Below, in pieces: positions 27,908 through 37,007 of a DNA stretch of 64,000 bases; position 1 is the first letter of the stretch, and the number at the start of each line of letters is the position of its first letter. A program made the translations under genes and the position numbers. Origin of the DNA: Flavobacteriaceae bacterium F08102 (GTDB lineage: Bacteria > Bacteroidota > Bacteroidia > Flavobacteriales > Flavobacteriaceae). The stretch spans positions 1 through 64,000 of the forward strand of contig JALKAY010000006.1 of the NCBI GenBank assembly GCA_023015935.1, read 5' to 3'. Below the pieces are notes generated by a model, which did not search any database, was not told the DNA's origin, and was given only the letters and a program-made list of their open reading frames with translations.

Positions 27908-29257
27908 TTAAATGCCGATGACCATTTTGGCAATCCAAAAATAAATGATAATTCCAAAAATGTCATTACTTGTTGTGATAAAGGGACCTGTAGCAATGGC
28001 CGGGTCTATGCCTCGCTTACTCAAAAAGAGCGGAATGAACGTTCCGTTAATTCCTGCAACAACAATGACTACTAATAAGGATAGTGAAATTGCAAGTGAT
28101 GTTAGAAATTCACGATGCCATAAAAAGGTGAAAATGAAAAGGAATAGGGCTAAGGCAAGCCCATTAATTAATGCTAAAATAAATTCTTTAAGTAAACGCT
28201 GTCCAATAGTTCCTTTTAAATCGTGGTTGGCAATTCCTTGAACCACGATGGCAGAGGCTTGTACACCAACATTTCCTGCCATGGCGGCAATGAGTGGTGT
28301 GAAAAAGAAGAGGATAGCATGATTCGTAATTAAGTCGCCAAAACTACCCATAATTGCTGCAGATCCCATACCTCCAAAAATTCCTAAAAAAAGCCAAGGT
28401 AAGCGAGCGCGAGTATGTAGAAAAATTGAATCATCTGCTTCGACATCTTGAGAAATCCCAGCCGCCATTTGATAATCTTTATCGGCTTCTTCTTTTATGA
28501 CATCAACAATATCGTCAATGGTAATTCTTCCTAATAATTTGTTATTGTCGTCAACCACAGGAATAGCCTCTAAATCATATTTTTGCATGACTTTGGCAAC
28601 TTCTTCAGCACGATCATTTACATTAACAGAATCTACTTTTGGAATGTAGATTTCAGCAATTTGTGTTTTTGTAGACGTAACTAATAAATCCTTTAACGAA
28701 AGTCTTCCTTTGAGTTTGTTTTCATCGTCAACTACATAAATAGAGTGAACTCGTGTTACAAATTCGGCTTGAGCTCGCATTTCTTTTACACAGGTCAATA
28801 CATTCCAATTTTCATTTACTTTTACGAGCTCTTTTGCCATCAGACCACCTGCAGAATTTTCGTCATAGGCGAGTAGTTCTTTAATGTCTGCTTGATGCGT
28901 AGAATCTTCAATTTTAGAGATGACAATTTCTTGACGATCTTCCGGTAATTCGGCAATCATATCGGCCGCATCATCCGTATCTAGTTCGTCTAACTCTTCC
29001 GCAATTTCTTCGGCAGATAAATTTTGCAGAACCTTTTCGCGAAGGTCCTCATCCATATCCATCAGAATCTCAGAGGTCAATTCACTGTCAAGTAATTTAA
29101 TGATATAGGTTGCCTCATCCAGTTTGAGCTCTTCTAGTAATTCCGCAATATCTGCATGGTGTTCATCCCCTAAAAGTCGAAGGATAGCTGAATTGTCCTT
29201 ATTTTCAATAGAGGAGGTGAGTTGGGCTAATAATTCATCAGTTATCTCAAATGCCAT
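27908..29257 (-). CDS. mgtE: Magnesium transporter MgtE
   Basis: A 449-aa inner-membrane channel/transporter for Mg2+. The N-domain (about 1-130) shows the MgtE_N repeats ([28 protein letters not shown]). A CBS-domain pair follows (about 135-260; [22 protein letters not shown] and [21 protein letters not shown]), then five membrane helices (about 285-449) with the conserved [12 protein letters not shown] pore helix. The length is normal. It overlaps the 3' end of rsmA by 11 bp, implying translational coupling in a minus-strand operon. Confidence 0.95.
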   Translation of the reverse strand: MAFEITDELLAQLTSSIENKDNSAILRLLGDEHHADIAELLEELKLDEATYIIKLLDSELTSEILMDMDEDLREKVLQNLSAEEIAEELDELDTDDAADMIAELPEDRQEIVISKIEDSTHQADIKELLAYDENSAGGLMAKELVKVNENWNVLTCVKEMRAQAEFVTRVHSIYVVDDENKLKGRLSLKDLLVTSTKTQIAEIYIPKVDSVNVNDRAEEVAKVMQKYDLEAIPVVDDNNKLLGRITIDDIVDVIKEEADKDYQMAAGISQDVEADDSIFLHTRARLPWLFLGIFGGMGSAAIMGSFGDLITNHAILFFFTPLIAAMAGNVGVQASAIVVQGIANHDLKGTIGQRLLKEFILALINGLALALFLFIFTFLWHREFLTSLAISLSLLVVIVVAGINGTFIPLFLSKRGIDPAIATGPFITTSNDIFGIIIYFWIAKMVIGI

Positions 29258-30023
29258 CAGTTGCTATCTTTTGCGTCAAATCAATAAATTCTGCTACGGA
29301 TAATTGTTCCGGACGATTCGCAAAGATAACATTTGAACTTAATTTATCGGATAAATTGAACGATTTTAAGCTGTTTCGTAACGTCTTTCTTCGTTGGTTA
29401 AACGCAGTTTTTACTACTTTTTTAAAGAGAACTTCATCAACGGGAATACGATAATCGCGTTTTCGCGTCATTTTAATAACGCCTGAGTCTACTTTTGGGG
29501 GTGGATTAAAGACTTCTGGTGGAACGCTAAACAAATACGAAACATCGTAATAGGCTTGTGTTAAAACAGATAAAATACCATAGGCTTTTGAACCAGGTTT
29601 TTCTGAGATGCGTTTTGCGACTTCTTTTTGAAACATTCCGCTGAGTTCTACGACTTGATCTTTGTTCTCTAAGGCGTGAAATACAATTTGTGAAGAAATG
29701 TTATATGGAAAATTACCTATAATACTCAATTGTTGATTGGGAAAAGTAGTTGCCAAATCAAGGCGTAAAAAATCAATTTCGTGAATCCTTTCTGTTAAGT
29801 CAGGAAAGTTCGCGTTCAAATAGTGTACAGATTCTCGATCAATCTCTACGACGTGTAATTCAGACGATTTTTGCTCTAGGTATTTGGTTAGTACACCCAT
29901 TCCAGGACCAACTTCAAGGATGATATGTCCTTTTTCATCACGTGCAGTATCGGCTATTTTTTTTGCGATATGCTCATCATTCAAAAAATGCTGACCTAAA
30001 TGTTTTTTTGGTTTAACAGACAT
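29247..30023 (-). CDS. rsmA: 16S rRNA (A1518/A1519-N6) dimethyltransferase
   Basis: A 258-aa enzyme (KsgA) that dimethylates the two adjacent adenines near the 3' end of 16S rRNA during 30S maturation. It opens with [11 protein letters not shown], the family start. The SAM motif is EVGPGMG at 37-43, and the catalytic NFPYN (motif IV, usually NLPYN) is at 104-108. The C-terminal region [10 protein letters not shown] is the typical rRNA-binding helical part. It lies six bases downstream of the DUF4286 gene and overlaps mgtE. Confidence 0.95.
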   Translation of the reverse strand: MSVKPKKHLGQHFLNDEHIAKKIADTARDEKGHIILEVGPGMGVLTKYLEQKSSELHVVEIDRESVHYLNANFPDLTERIHEIDFLRLDLATTFPNQQLSIIGNFPYNISSQIVFHALENKDQVVELSGMFQKEVAKRISEKPGSKAYGILSVLTQAYYDVSYLFSVPPEVFNPPPKVDSGVIKMTRKRDYRIPVDEVLFKKVVKTAFNQRRKTLRNSLKSFNLSDKLSSNVIFANRPEQLSVAEFIDLTQKIATDGI

Positions 30024-30029
30024 GTAGGT

Positions 30030-30359
30030 TTAAGACTTTGTAAAGGTTTTTACGTGATTGACTACGCGGAGTTCTGTTCGAAAGGCTACAAAGTTCCCTT
30101 TGAACAATTGAGCTCCTTCATCGCGCATTTGCTCTGCATTTTCTTGATAGTACTTGTCGAGCATTTCTTTGCATTCAGTCGTATATTGCACGGAGTAAGT
30201 AACACCACCCATTTCTTCTTCAACCATTACTTGACAAAGTTTCGCTTCTGTAAACTTACCTGTATTGAGCATTTCTGGAATATGCTTTTCTTGCATCCAT
30301 TTTAACCACCGCTCTTCTTCAGAAGCTTCAATATTTACTGTTACATTATATATATACAT
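30030..30359 (-). CDS. DUF4286 family protein
   Basis: A 109-aa soluble protein beginning MYIYNVTVNIE, with WLKWMQEKHIPEMLNTGKF and a central SVQYTTECKEMLDKYYQ, the pattern of the DUF4286 family. It has a ferredoxin-like alpha/beta layout resembling antibiotic-biosynthesis monooxygenase folds. The function is unknown; it is commonly found beside rsmA in this group, and here the gap is six bases. Confidence 0.85.
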   Translation of the reverse strand: MYIYNVTVNIEASEEERWLKWMQEKHIPEMLNTGKFTEAKLCQVMVEEEMGGVTYSVQYTTECKEMLDKYYQENAEQMRDEGAQLFKGNFVAFRTELRVVNHVKTFTKS

Positions 30360-30434
30360 ATTATTCTATGAATTATTCGTGTCGTTTATAGTGATTAGGT
30401 CTGTTCTATACGGTTAAAAGAAACCGTTATTCTT

Positions 30435-32216
30435 TTATTTAATAACATCTCCACGGAGCTTTCTATAACGTTTTCTGGCATCTACCAAATAAATACTTGA
30501 GGCAAAATCGAAAATTATTTTTTGATACATCTCTTTGGCTTTTTCAAGGTCATTTAAATGGTTTTCATATAGGTCTCCTAAATTAAAATAAGCATCATCT
30601 ATTAAAATATCCTCTTGATTTAGAGCGATAATTGCTAAGTAATCAGCTTCAGCTAACTCATACTGTTTTAGTTTGCGGTACAATGTAGCCCTTTTAAAAA
30701 GACTTTCATCTTCAATGGAGCGACCCCGAAATCTTTTTAACAAGCCACTCAAGGTGTCAACAGCAGCTTGATTTTTATTTTGAAATGCTAATAAATCCGC
30801 TTTTGCATAGGATTTAAGGGCATCGTGAATCGTATCACCAACAATATTATCTGAAATTAAGAGGTGTAATTCTAAGGCATCATTGGCAATGAGCTGGGAA
30901 GTTGATTTTTTTAGGACCTTTAATTGTGTCAAAGCCCATTTAAAATCCCCCTTAAAATACGATGTTTGTGCCACTTTAAATCGCGCAGTCTGCGCTAGGG
31001 TGCTATTTTTTAATTGCGTTTGTATTTGAGCATAATTTATTAAGGCTTCATTAAACTTATTTTGATACACTAAAATATCGGCTAATTTCATTTTTATAAA
31101 GCCTCGTTGTAAGTCGTTCGTTGTCTTGTTTAAAGTGCCCTTGAGTATATCGGCGGCTTTTGTAGGAGCGTCATTTTTAAAGGTTAAAAAATCAGCATAG
31201 GCAATTTGAATTTCTACCGTAGAGGGGTTGTAGTTATAAGCGTTGAGAATTTCTTCAAATTTCTTATTAACTTCTTCTAGGTCCTTTTTATTAGTGGCTA
31301 AGGCGGAATCTGATTTTAATAGGTATAAATTGGCTGTTAAGATAAGATAAGGGTCTTGCGTGTGTTTTATGATGTATGTAAATCCTTTTTTGCTGGTAGT
31401 GAAATCATTGTTGTTAAAGGCAATAACTCCTAGTTGCGAAATCCTAGTAAGGTCTGTTTCTTGCCGTTTGTGAAGTGCAATTTCTTGGATTAGGGCTTTG
31501 TCAAATTCGTGTTGTTGCATATAGAGCCAACTCAGTAGTTTATTCCAAGAAGCGATAGGATTTCGTTGTAATCGCTTTAATATTAGGTTTCTAAATAGAA
31601 TGTTGTGCTTGTCCTGATTGTCTTCCGTGACAAAACGTCCTACATATCGCTGAACGGTAGCAAAGTAATTTTCGTTCTTCTCTATCATGTCTAAATAGGT
31701 ATTAAACATGTTTTCAATTTCAGCCTTCTCCCCGTAGATAACAGCAATGTATGAGTGATAATTTAGGGTTGAATCTAATTCCATGGCAAGCTGATACGTT
31801 TTCAAGGCATAATCTAATAGGTGATTTTCAGTAAATGTTCCACCAATTAAATAACCAGAAGAAGGAATCTTTTCAACCGATTTTAACGCTTTTTCATAAT
31901 AGGGTATGGCTTCGTTTTTTTTACCTTGAAGTTCTAAATTATAACCAATTTCGATATCTATATACGCTTGATCTGGAAAAGTCGCACGATGACTATTAAC
32001 CAACGCTGTTGCATCATCAAACCTGTTGGTCAATTGATAACAAGACAGTAGTTGCTTAAAGTAAACCCGTCTTATTTTGTTTTCTTCGTAAAGTTTTTTG
32101 TACAAAACAGCCGCCTTATCGTATTCACCCTGAAAGAAATAGCGATTGGCTAATTCAGAATTTTGTGCATAACCTACACTTGAAATTAATAAAAAAACAA
32201 TAATTCTATAGGACAT
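30435..32216 (-). CDS. Periplasmic TPR-repeat protein
   Basis: Start chosen at ATG 32216 (593 aa) rather than 32237, since MSYRIIVFLLISSVGYAQ is a complete signal peptide. The rest is tetratricopeptide repeats in series, for example ANRYFFQGEYDKAAVLYKKL (about 22-41), KNEAIPYYEKALKSV, FNEALINYAQIQTQL and YELAEADYLAIIALNQ, with the best repeats at the two ends. It is an envelope scaffold of unknown partner. It heads a minus-strand run TPR - DUF4286 - rsmA - mgtE with short gaps. Confidence 0.8.
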   Translation of the reverse strand: MSYRIIVFLLISSVGYAQNSELANRYFFQGEYDKAAVLYKKLYEENKIRRVYFKQLLSCYQLTNRFDDATALVNSHRATFPDQAYIDIEIGYNLELQGKKNEAIPYYEKALKSVEKIPSSGYLIGGTFTENHLLDYALKTYQLAMELDSTLNYHSYIAVIYGEKAEIENMFNTYLDMIEKNENYFATVQRYVGRFVTEDNQDKHNILFRNLILKRLQRNPIASWNKLLSWLYMQQHEFDKALIQEIALHKRQETDLTRISQLGVIAFNNNDFTTSKKGFTYIIKHTQDPYLILTANLYLLKSDSALATNKKDLEEVNKKFEEILNAYNYNPSTVEIQIAYADFLTFKNDAPTKAADILKGTLNKTTNDLQRGFIKMKLADILVYQNKFNEALINYAQIQTQLKNSTLAQTARFKVAQTSYFKGDFKWALTQLKVLKKSTSQLIANDALELHLLISDNIVGDTIHDALKSYAKADLLAFQNKNQAAVDTLSGLLKRFRGRSIEDESLFKRATLYRKLKQYELAEADYLAIIALNQEDILIDDAYFNLGDLYENHLNDLEKAKEMYQKIIFDFASSIYLVDARKRYRKLRGDVIK

Positions 32217-32323
32217 GTCGTTATGGTATAACTTCAAAGATACTGAACTCGATTAAATCAATTCATCAAAAGAAGTGTTAATTAATTTATAAAAAACATT
32301 GATAAAAAATTACTTGTAACAAT

Positions 32324-32353
32324 TTGACTGAAAATCAGTCTTTAGTATATAAC
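32324..32353 (+). promoter_or_regulatory. Promoter with overlapping operator-like dyad
   Basis: TTG (32324-32326) and a weak -7 box TATATAAC (32346-32353) have a 19-bp spacer. The perfect dyad GACTGA-3 nt-TCAGTC (32326-32340) lies in the spacer, placed like a repressor site. A related dyad lies upstream of feoA at 52498-52509. Confidence 0.45.
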
Positions 32354-32371
32354 TAATTTAAATTTTAAACA

Positions 32372-32515
32372 ATGTTTGATTTACAAGCCCAATTCGAGAA
32401 TGCGAAGCGTAAAGCAACTTTATTGATGAAAAAAGGTCAAATTAATGATTATTTCAACGCTTTGTTAGAAATGAATCACTATAAGAAATTGCTAAAAGCT
32501 TCGGCGCATAACTAA
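32372..32515 (+). CDS. 47-residue conserved-looking small protein
   Basis: ATG 32372 to TAA 32515 encodes 47 aa with no signal or membrane segment. It starts MFDLQAQFENAKRKATLLMK and continues with KGQINDYFNALLEMNHYKKL. It is predicted to be two amphipathic helices, basic overall. A promoter/operator arrangement lies directly upstream, a normal Flavobacteriaceae codon pattern is used, and the gene fills an otherwise empty 470-bp gap between minus-strand genes. I do not recognise a named family. Confidence 0.65.
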   Translation: MFDLQAQFENAKRKATLLMKKGQINDYFNALLEMNHYKKLLKASAHN

Positions 32516-32710
32516 CAAGGTAATTTATCAACTGTTCTTTCTTAAAGAATACGATAGTTTATCAATGGATTTTTTATCGTTAACTGAGCCATTGTGTATC
32601 CTTATAAATCACAATTATTTTTCAGTTATATTAGAAAATCCCAAGTCTTTTAATTGCCTTTTCTAAAGTAGCGTAATTCACTTGTTAAAGTGAATGCTAT
32701 GCTCAATCTC

Positions 32711-33985
32711 TTATGCGATAAGGTCAAATCCAGTATATTTACGCAATACTTCTGGAATTTCAATGCCCGCATCGGTTTGGTAGTTTTCTAGAATGCCTGC
32801 CAATACTCTCGGCAATGCCAATGAACTACCATTTAAGGTATGGGCTAATTCATTCTTCCCTTTTGCATTTTTAAACCTCAATTTTAATCGGTTCGCTTGG
32901 AAAGTTTCAAAATTTGAAACAGAACTAATTTCTAACCAACGATCTTGTGCGGTAGAAAAAAGTTCAAAATCATAAGTTAAGGCAGATGCGAAAGTCAAAT
33001 CTCCTCCACATAATCTCAAAATTCGATAGGGTAATTTTAATTCGCGTAAAATTCCCTTAATATGATCAACCATACCTTCTAAGGCAGCATATGATTGATC
33101 AGGATGTTCAATGCGTACTATTTCGACTTTGTCAAATTGATGAAGTCTATTTAAACCGCGAACATGTGCTCCGTATGAACCAGCTTCTCTTCTGAAACAA
33201 GGGGTATATCCCGTATTTAAGATGGGAAAATCACTTTCCTTTAAGACCATGTCGCGATAGAGATTGGTAATGGGTACCTCGGCGGTTGGTATTAAATACA
33301 AATCGTCTTTACCAATATGATACATTTGCCCTTCTTTGTCGGGTAAACTTCCTGTTCCAATACCAGAAGCTTCATTCACCAAATGGGGAACTTGAACTTC
33401 TTCATATCCGGCTTCAATGTTTTTATCTAAAAAATAACTGATTAAAGCGCGTTGTAATTTCGCACCTTTTCCCTTATAAACTGGAAACCCAGCCCCTGTA
33501 ATTTTAACGCCTAATTCAAAGTCAATTAAATCGTATTTTTTTGCCAATTCCCAATGGGGTAAGGCATTTTTTGATAAGACAGGAATGTCTCCTTCGCGGA
33601 AAATTTCGACATTATCTTCATCGGAATTTCCGGGCGTAACTGACTTGTTTGGGATATTTGGTATTTGATATAACAAATTGGTCAATGCCTCTTGAATCTC
33701 ATTAAGTTGATCTGAATAACGCTTAGCGTCTTCTTTAAGTTTACCAGTTTTTTCTTTTAGTAAATTCGCTTTTTGCGTTTCACCTTGCTGAAATAATTGA
33801 CCAATCTCTTTAGAAATTTTATTGGATTCAGCTAAAATTTCATCTAGGGTTCCTTGCGTTTTCTTACGATCTTCGTCTAGCTGTAACACCTGTGAAATTA
33901 ATGTTTCAGCATCATTAATGTTTCTTAATTGCAATCCTTTAAGAACGCGTTCTTTATGTTGTCTGATAAAAGGTACTTGAAGCAT
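32711..33985 (-). CDS. serS: Seryl-tRNA synthetase
   Basis: A 424-aa class II synthetase charging tRNA-Ser and tRNA-Sec-type substrates. An N-terminal coiled-coil tRNA-binding arm (about 25-105; heptads rich in Lys, Glu and Leu) precedes the catalytic core. Motif 2 is visible as PCFRREAGSYG with HQFDKVE, and motif 3 as GSSLALPRVLAGILENYQ. The length is normal. A TATCTTTG box lies about 19 bp upstream of its ATG. The HTTM gene begins 83 bp away upstream on the same strand. Confidence 0.95.
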   Translation of the reverse strand: MLQVPFIRQHKERVLKGLQLRNINDAETLISQVLQLDEDRKKTQGTLDEILAESNKISKEIGQLFQQGETQKANLLKEKTGKLKEDAKRYSDQLNEIQEALTNLLYQIPNIPNKSVTPGNSDEDNVEIFREGDIPVLSKNALPHWELAKKYDLIDFELGVKITGAGFPVYKGKGAKLQRALISYFLDKNIEAGYEEVQVPHLVNEASGIGTGSLPDKEGQMYHIGKDDLYLIPTAEVPITNLYRDMVLKESDFPILNTGYTPCFRREAGSYGAHVRGLNRLHQFDKVEIVRIEHPDQSYAALEGMVDHIKGILRELKLPYRILRLCGGDLTFASALTYDFELFSTAQDRWLEISSVSNFETFQANRLKLRFKNAKGKNELAHTLNGSSLALPRVLAGILENYQTDAGIEIPEVLRKYTGFDLIA

Positions 33986-34003
33986 ATTGTAAAATTAAGA
34001 GCA

Positions 34004-34011
34004 CAAAGATA
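34004..34011 (-). promoter_or_regulatory. -7 box of serS
   Basis: The minus strand reads TATCTTTG, a perfect TAnnTTTG match, 19 bp before the serS start. A TTG at -33 is not evident. Confidence 0.5.
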
Positions 34012-34067
34012 AGGGATAATTCATATTTAAAAATTTAATTTGACAGAAAAATAGGTGAGGATTGGGG

Positions 34068-35381
34068 TTAATTCGGACGAGTTAAGATCCACGATTCATG
34101 TGAGAAAGGATGCCAAGATACGGCCGCTAAATCGGTGTTTTTATCAATTAAAGGATGTAATGTGCCTCCATTTATGCGCACTTTTCCTTCAACATAGACT
34201 TCGATTGAAATTCCTTTCTGTGCGTATTCTTTTTTTAACCGTTGGGCAAATTGCCAAATCATGTCAGGTTTGGTTTGAACGGCACTTCGTTGGTTTTTTG
34301 TTAAGTACGTTGTTAAATCAACGCGTTTTCGTGTGCCATTTTCTTTGTTGACAATAAAAAAGTGCTGGTAGCCAGTTTTGGAACGCAGCATCATTCGCCA
34401 ACTTAAACGATGGCCTTCTTCTGTCCACAATACATCGCCGGGAATAAACCAATGACGAATAGGGAGTAGTAATTGTACTGTGAAATATAGGATAAAAAGA
34501 AGTTTTAAGGGGAAGCCCATACGGTTGCCAACTTCGGTTTTTTGGTACAAGGGTTTTTTGGGAAGAAATCTATTTCTAATGGTTTTGGCGTCATAAAAGA
34601 AAACGGCGAAGGCGAGTGTTAAATACGGAAAAATACCAATTTGAAATACAATCGAGTTAAATAAATGAAAAATTAACGTAAGAATGAGTGCGAGGTTTCT
34701 TGTTTTTTTATAGAGAAATAGAGGGATAATTAACAAGTCAAAAAAGAGACCTGCATAACTCAACGTATAGGCAAACCAATCTTCACGAAACAGTGGTCCA
34801 AGCAATGGGAAATTGTGTTTTGAGGCTAGAAATTGTTTTACAGGAGTTGCGGCAAGCCAATCGGGATAAATTTTTGCTACGCCTGCATAAAAATAAACGA
34901 TAGATATTTGTGCAATCAAAACAAGAGAAGTCCAATAAGGAACCGATGTACTTCTCAGTGATGGGTTTAGTTTAGCATCAACAGAATATCCCTTATTTGC
35001 AGGGAGAAAAATCATTAAAAATGCCAGTAAGGCTGTTAGGTAATAATGATTGTTATATGATGATTTTTGCATGAGGTAGGTGGCTGACCAAAGCACAAAA
35101 AATGAAATCATGGCCATTCGGTAACGATACCCTATCATAACACAAAAGCCAGTCAACCCCATAATGATATAGTAGTAAATCATACCGTTGCCAGGCAATG
35201 GCTGTAAAAAATCAAATCCGATAAATGTAAATGTACGCGTTGGATTAATAAGGTTTCGTTCTACCCAGCCCGTAAAAATGGCGCCAATGGATTCCAAAAA
35301 AAGTAAGGCTCCAAAAATTATTCGGAATACAATTAATGGGGCATTGTCAATATGTCTATATAGGAATTTGTCCACTTTCAA
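34068..35381 (-). CDS. HTTM-domain (vitamin K-dependent carboxylase-like) membrane protein
   Basis: A 437-aa integral membrane protein. Several hydrophobic helices (about 15-275) match the HTTM module of gamma-carboxylase-like proteins, including YFYAGVAKIYPDWL and LIFHLFNSIVFQIGIFPYL. After the last helix a soluble periplasmic domain (about 310-437) with WRMMLRSKTGYQHF follows, as in bacterial homologues. The activity of the bacterial proteins is unproven. Its start overlaps the ribF 3' end by 26 bp. Confidence 0.85.
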   Translation of the reverse strand: MKVDKFLYRHIDNAPLIVFRIIFGALLFLESIGAIFTGWVERNLINPTRTFTFIGFDFLQPLPGNGMIYYYIIMGLTGFCVMIGYRYRMAMISFFVLWSATYLMQKSSYNNHYYLTALLAFLMIFLPANKGYSVDAKLNPSLRSTSVPYWTSLVLIAQISIVYFYAGVAKIYPDWLAATPVKQFLASKHNFPLLGPLFREDWFAYTLSYAGLFFDLLIIPLFLYKKTRNLALILTLIFHLFNSIVFQIGIFPYLTLAFAVFFYDAKTIRNRFLPKKPLYQKTEVGNRMGFPLKLLFILYFTVQLLLPIRHWFIPGDVLWTEEGHRLSWRMMLRSKTGYQHFFIVNKENGTRKRVDLTTYLTKNQRSAVQTKPDMIWQFAQRLKKEYAQKGISIEVYVEGKVRINGGTLHPLIDKNTDLAAVSWHPFSHESWILTRPN

Positions 35382-36336
35382 TCAACTTCCTAGCTTGGAA
35401 TTCGTCTTGTTTGATTTGTTCAAATAGGGCTTCGATACTTTCAAATTTTTGTTCATCTCTAAGTCGGACATGGAAGGTAATCTCAACGGTTTGTCCGTAA
35501 AGATTTTCATTAATATCAAGAAGGTGCACTTCAATAGTTTGATATTGTCCGTCAACGGTAGGCCGTAACCCGATATTCATGATTCCGTAAATTAATTGGT
35601 TGTGTAAGGTAGTTGTAACAATGTATACCCCTTCTTTTGGAATTAATTTATAATCTTCTTTAGGTTCGATATTAATTGTTGGATAATTGTATTTTCTGCC
35701 AAGCCCCTTGCCTTTAATTACTTTACCGCTGAGTTGATATGGGTGTCCGAGGTATTTTGTGGCTTTTTCTATTTCACCTTTAGAAAGGGCATTTCGAATC
35801 TTGGTCGAACTCACTGCGATGTTTTTGATATCCTGAGCAGGGATTTCCGCTACGTCAAAATTGTAGATGGCTCCAAATTCCTGTAATTGCTCAAAATTTC
35901 CTTCACGATTTCGCCCAAATTGATGATCATATCCAATAATTAATTTTTTGAGTTTTAAACGATCAACCAGTATATTTCTGACAAAGTCTCGGGCAGTTAA
36001 ACGAGAGAATTCTTTGGTAAATGGTTCTATGATTAAGCAATCTAAACCTAAATTTTCTAAGAGTTGAATTTTCTCATCAAGCGTCGAGAGCATTTTAATG
36101 GAATTGCCATCTTGTAAGATCATTCGTGGATGGGGAAAAAAGGTTAAAATAACAGACTGAGAGATGCCAGGCTCTGTCTGTTCTACCAAATTTTTTATTA
36201 TTTCTTGATGGCCAATGTGAACCCCATCAAAGGTTCCTATTGTCGCAATTGATTGAAGTCCTTCAGCTTTGAAAGCTGCTATAGATTGATAAATTTTCAC
36301 CGGTTTTAAGGCTAGGTTTTGCGCAAAAATAGTCAA
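35356..36336 (-). CDS. ribF: Bifunctional riboflavin kinase/FAD synthetase
   Basis: Makes FMN then FAD from riboflavin. The N-terminal adenylyltransferase domain has TIGTFDGVHIGHQEII (HxGH-type site), and the C-terminal flavokinase domain has GKGLGRKYNYPTIN with DGQYQTIEVHLLD. The frame starts at ATG 36336 (326 aa), but a GTG at 36300 would give a start (VKIYQSIAAF) closer to the usual RibF N-terminus; both are possible. The coding end overlaps the HTTM gene by 26 bp. Confidence 0.95.
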   Translation of the reverse strand: MTIFAQNLALKPVKIYQSIAAFKAEGLQSIATIGTFDGVHIGHQEIIKNLVEQTEPGISQSVILTFFPHPRMILQDGNSIKMLSTLDEKIQLLENLGLDCLIIEPFTKEFSRLTARDFVRNILVDRLKLKKLIIGYDHQFGRNREGNFEQLQEFGAIYNFDVAEIPAQDIKNIAVSSTKIRNALSKGEIEKATKYLGHPYQLSGKVIKGKGLGRKYNYPTINIEPKEDYKLIPKEGVYIVTTTLHNQLIYGIMNIGLRPTVDGQYQTIEVHLLDINENLYGQTVEITFHVRLRDEQKFESIEALFEQIKQDEFQARKLIESGQIPI

Positions 36337-36411
36337 TTAAGCTGGATATTCCATTGCGAGTGTTTCCATCTATTCTTGAGGAGGGGAAGTGCAATGCCAG
36401 ATTGAATTGCC

Positions 36412-36930
36412 TTACTTTTGAGGTAAGATTAAATTAATAGTATGGATGCGTTGTGGAATTGAATCAATTTGAAAAGTAGCTTTTATTCGAAGCATATCAC
36501 CTTGAGGTTGTATAGAAAGAAGCCCTTTTGACACGGCAAAATATCCTGAAGTTCCCTTGCAATAACACAATCGAGCATAGGTCATTTTCACATTGTGAAG
36601 TTGGTCGTCTTTGAGCATAATTTTTTTAGAAAGATCAGAAATTTCAAAAAAAAGTAATTCTTCATATTGGCCATCGACCGAATCTGGGTGCTGATTTTGT
36701 TGGTATTGAAATTTAAAAACAATCATTTTTCCCGGTATGATTTCAATAGAGCGATGGTTAAATTGGCCTGATTGTATTTGAAGTTGTGCATTGGGGATGA
36801 GTTCGGCATGCGTGGTTCCATCTTGCATGACAGGAGATATGATCGTAGAAACGGGTGGGCTAGGTAAGAGGGTGTTTTGTTGACTTTTACAAGAAATAAA
36901 TCCCAAAAGACACATAAAGATCCAGCGCAT
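36412..36930 (-). CDS. Lipoprotein of unknown function
   Basis: A 172-aa lipoprotein (lipobox GFISC, C14). The mature part is beta-rich and proline-containing at its start (LLPSPPVSTIISP). A pair of cysteines lies in TYARLCYCKGTSGYF. No family is recognised. It lies 75 bp upstream of ribF on the same strand and divergent from the T9SS protease, so it may be co-transcribed with ribF. Confidence 0.6.
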   Translation of the reverse strand: MRWIFMCLLGFISCKSQQNTLLPSPPVSTIISPVMQDGTTHAELIPNAQLQIQSGQFNHRSIEIIPGKMIVFKFQYQQNQHPDSVDGQYEELLFFEISDLSKKIMLKDDQLHNVKMTYARLCYCKGTSGYFAVSKGLLSIQPQGDMLRIKATFQIDSIPQRIHTINLILPQK

Positions 36931-37007
36931 AGATGAAGTTTTCGTAAAGATATCAATTTAATAATTTTTCCATTTCGATCTTTATGTTAAATTTGTGAAT
37001 ATATCCT

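Noticed and set aside
27842-28075. 77-codon plus-strand frame after the M28 locus
   Set aside because: It overlaps the 3' end of mgtE in antisense, and its composition is that of a shadow frame.
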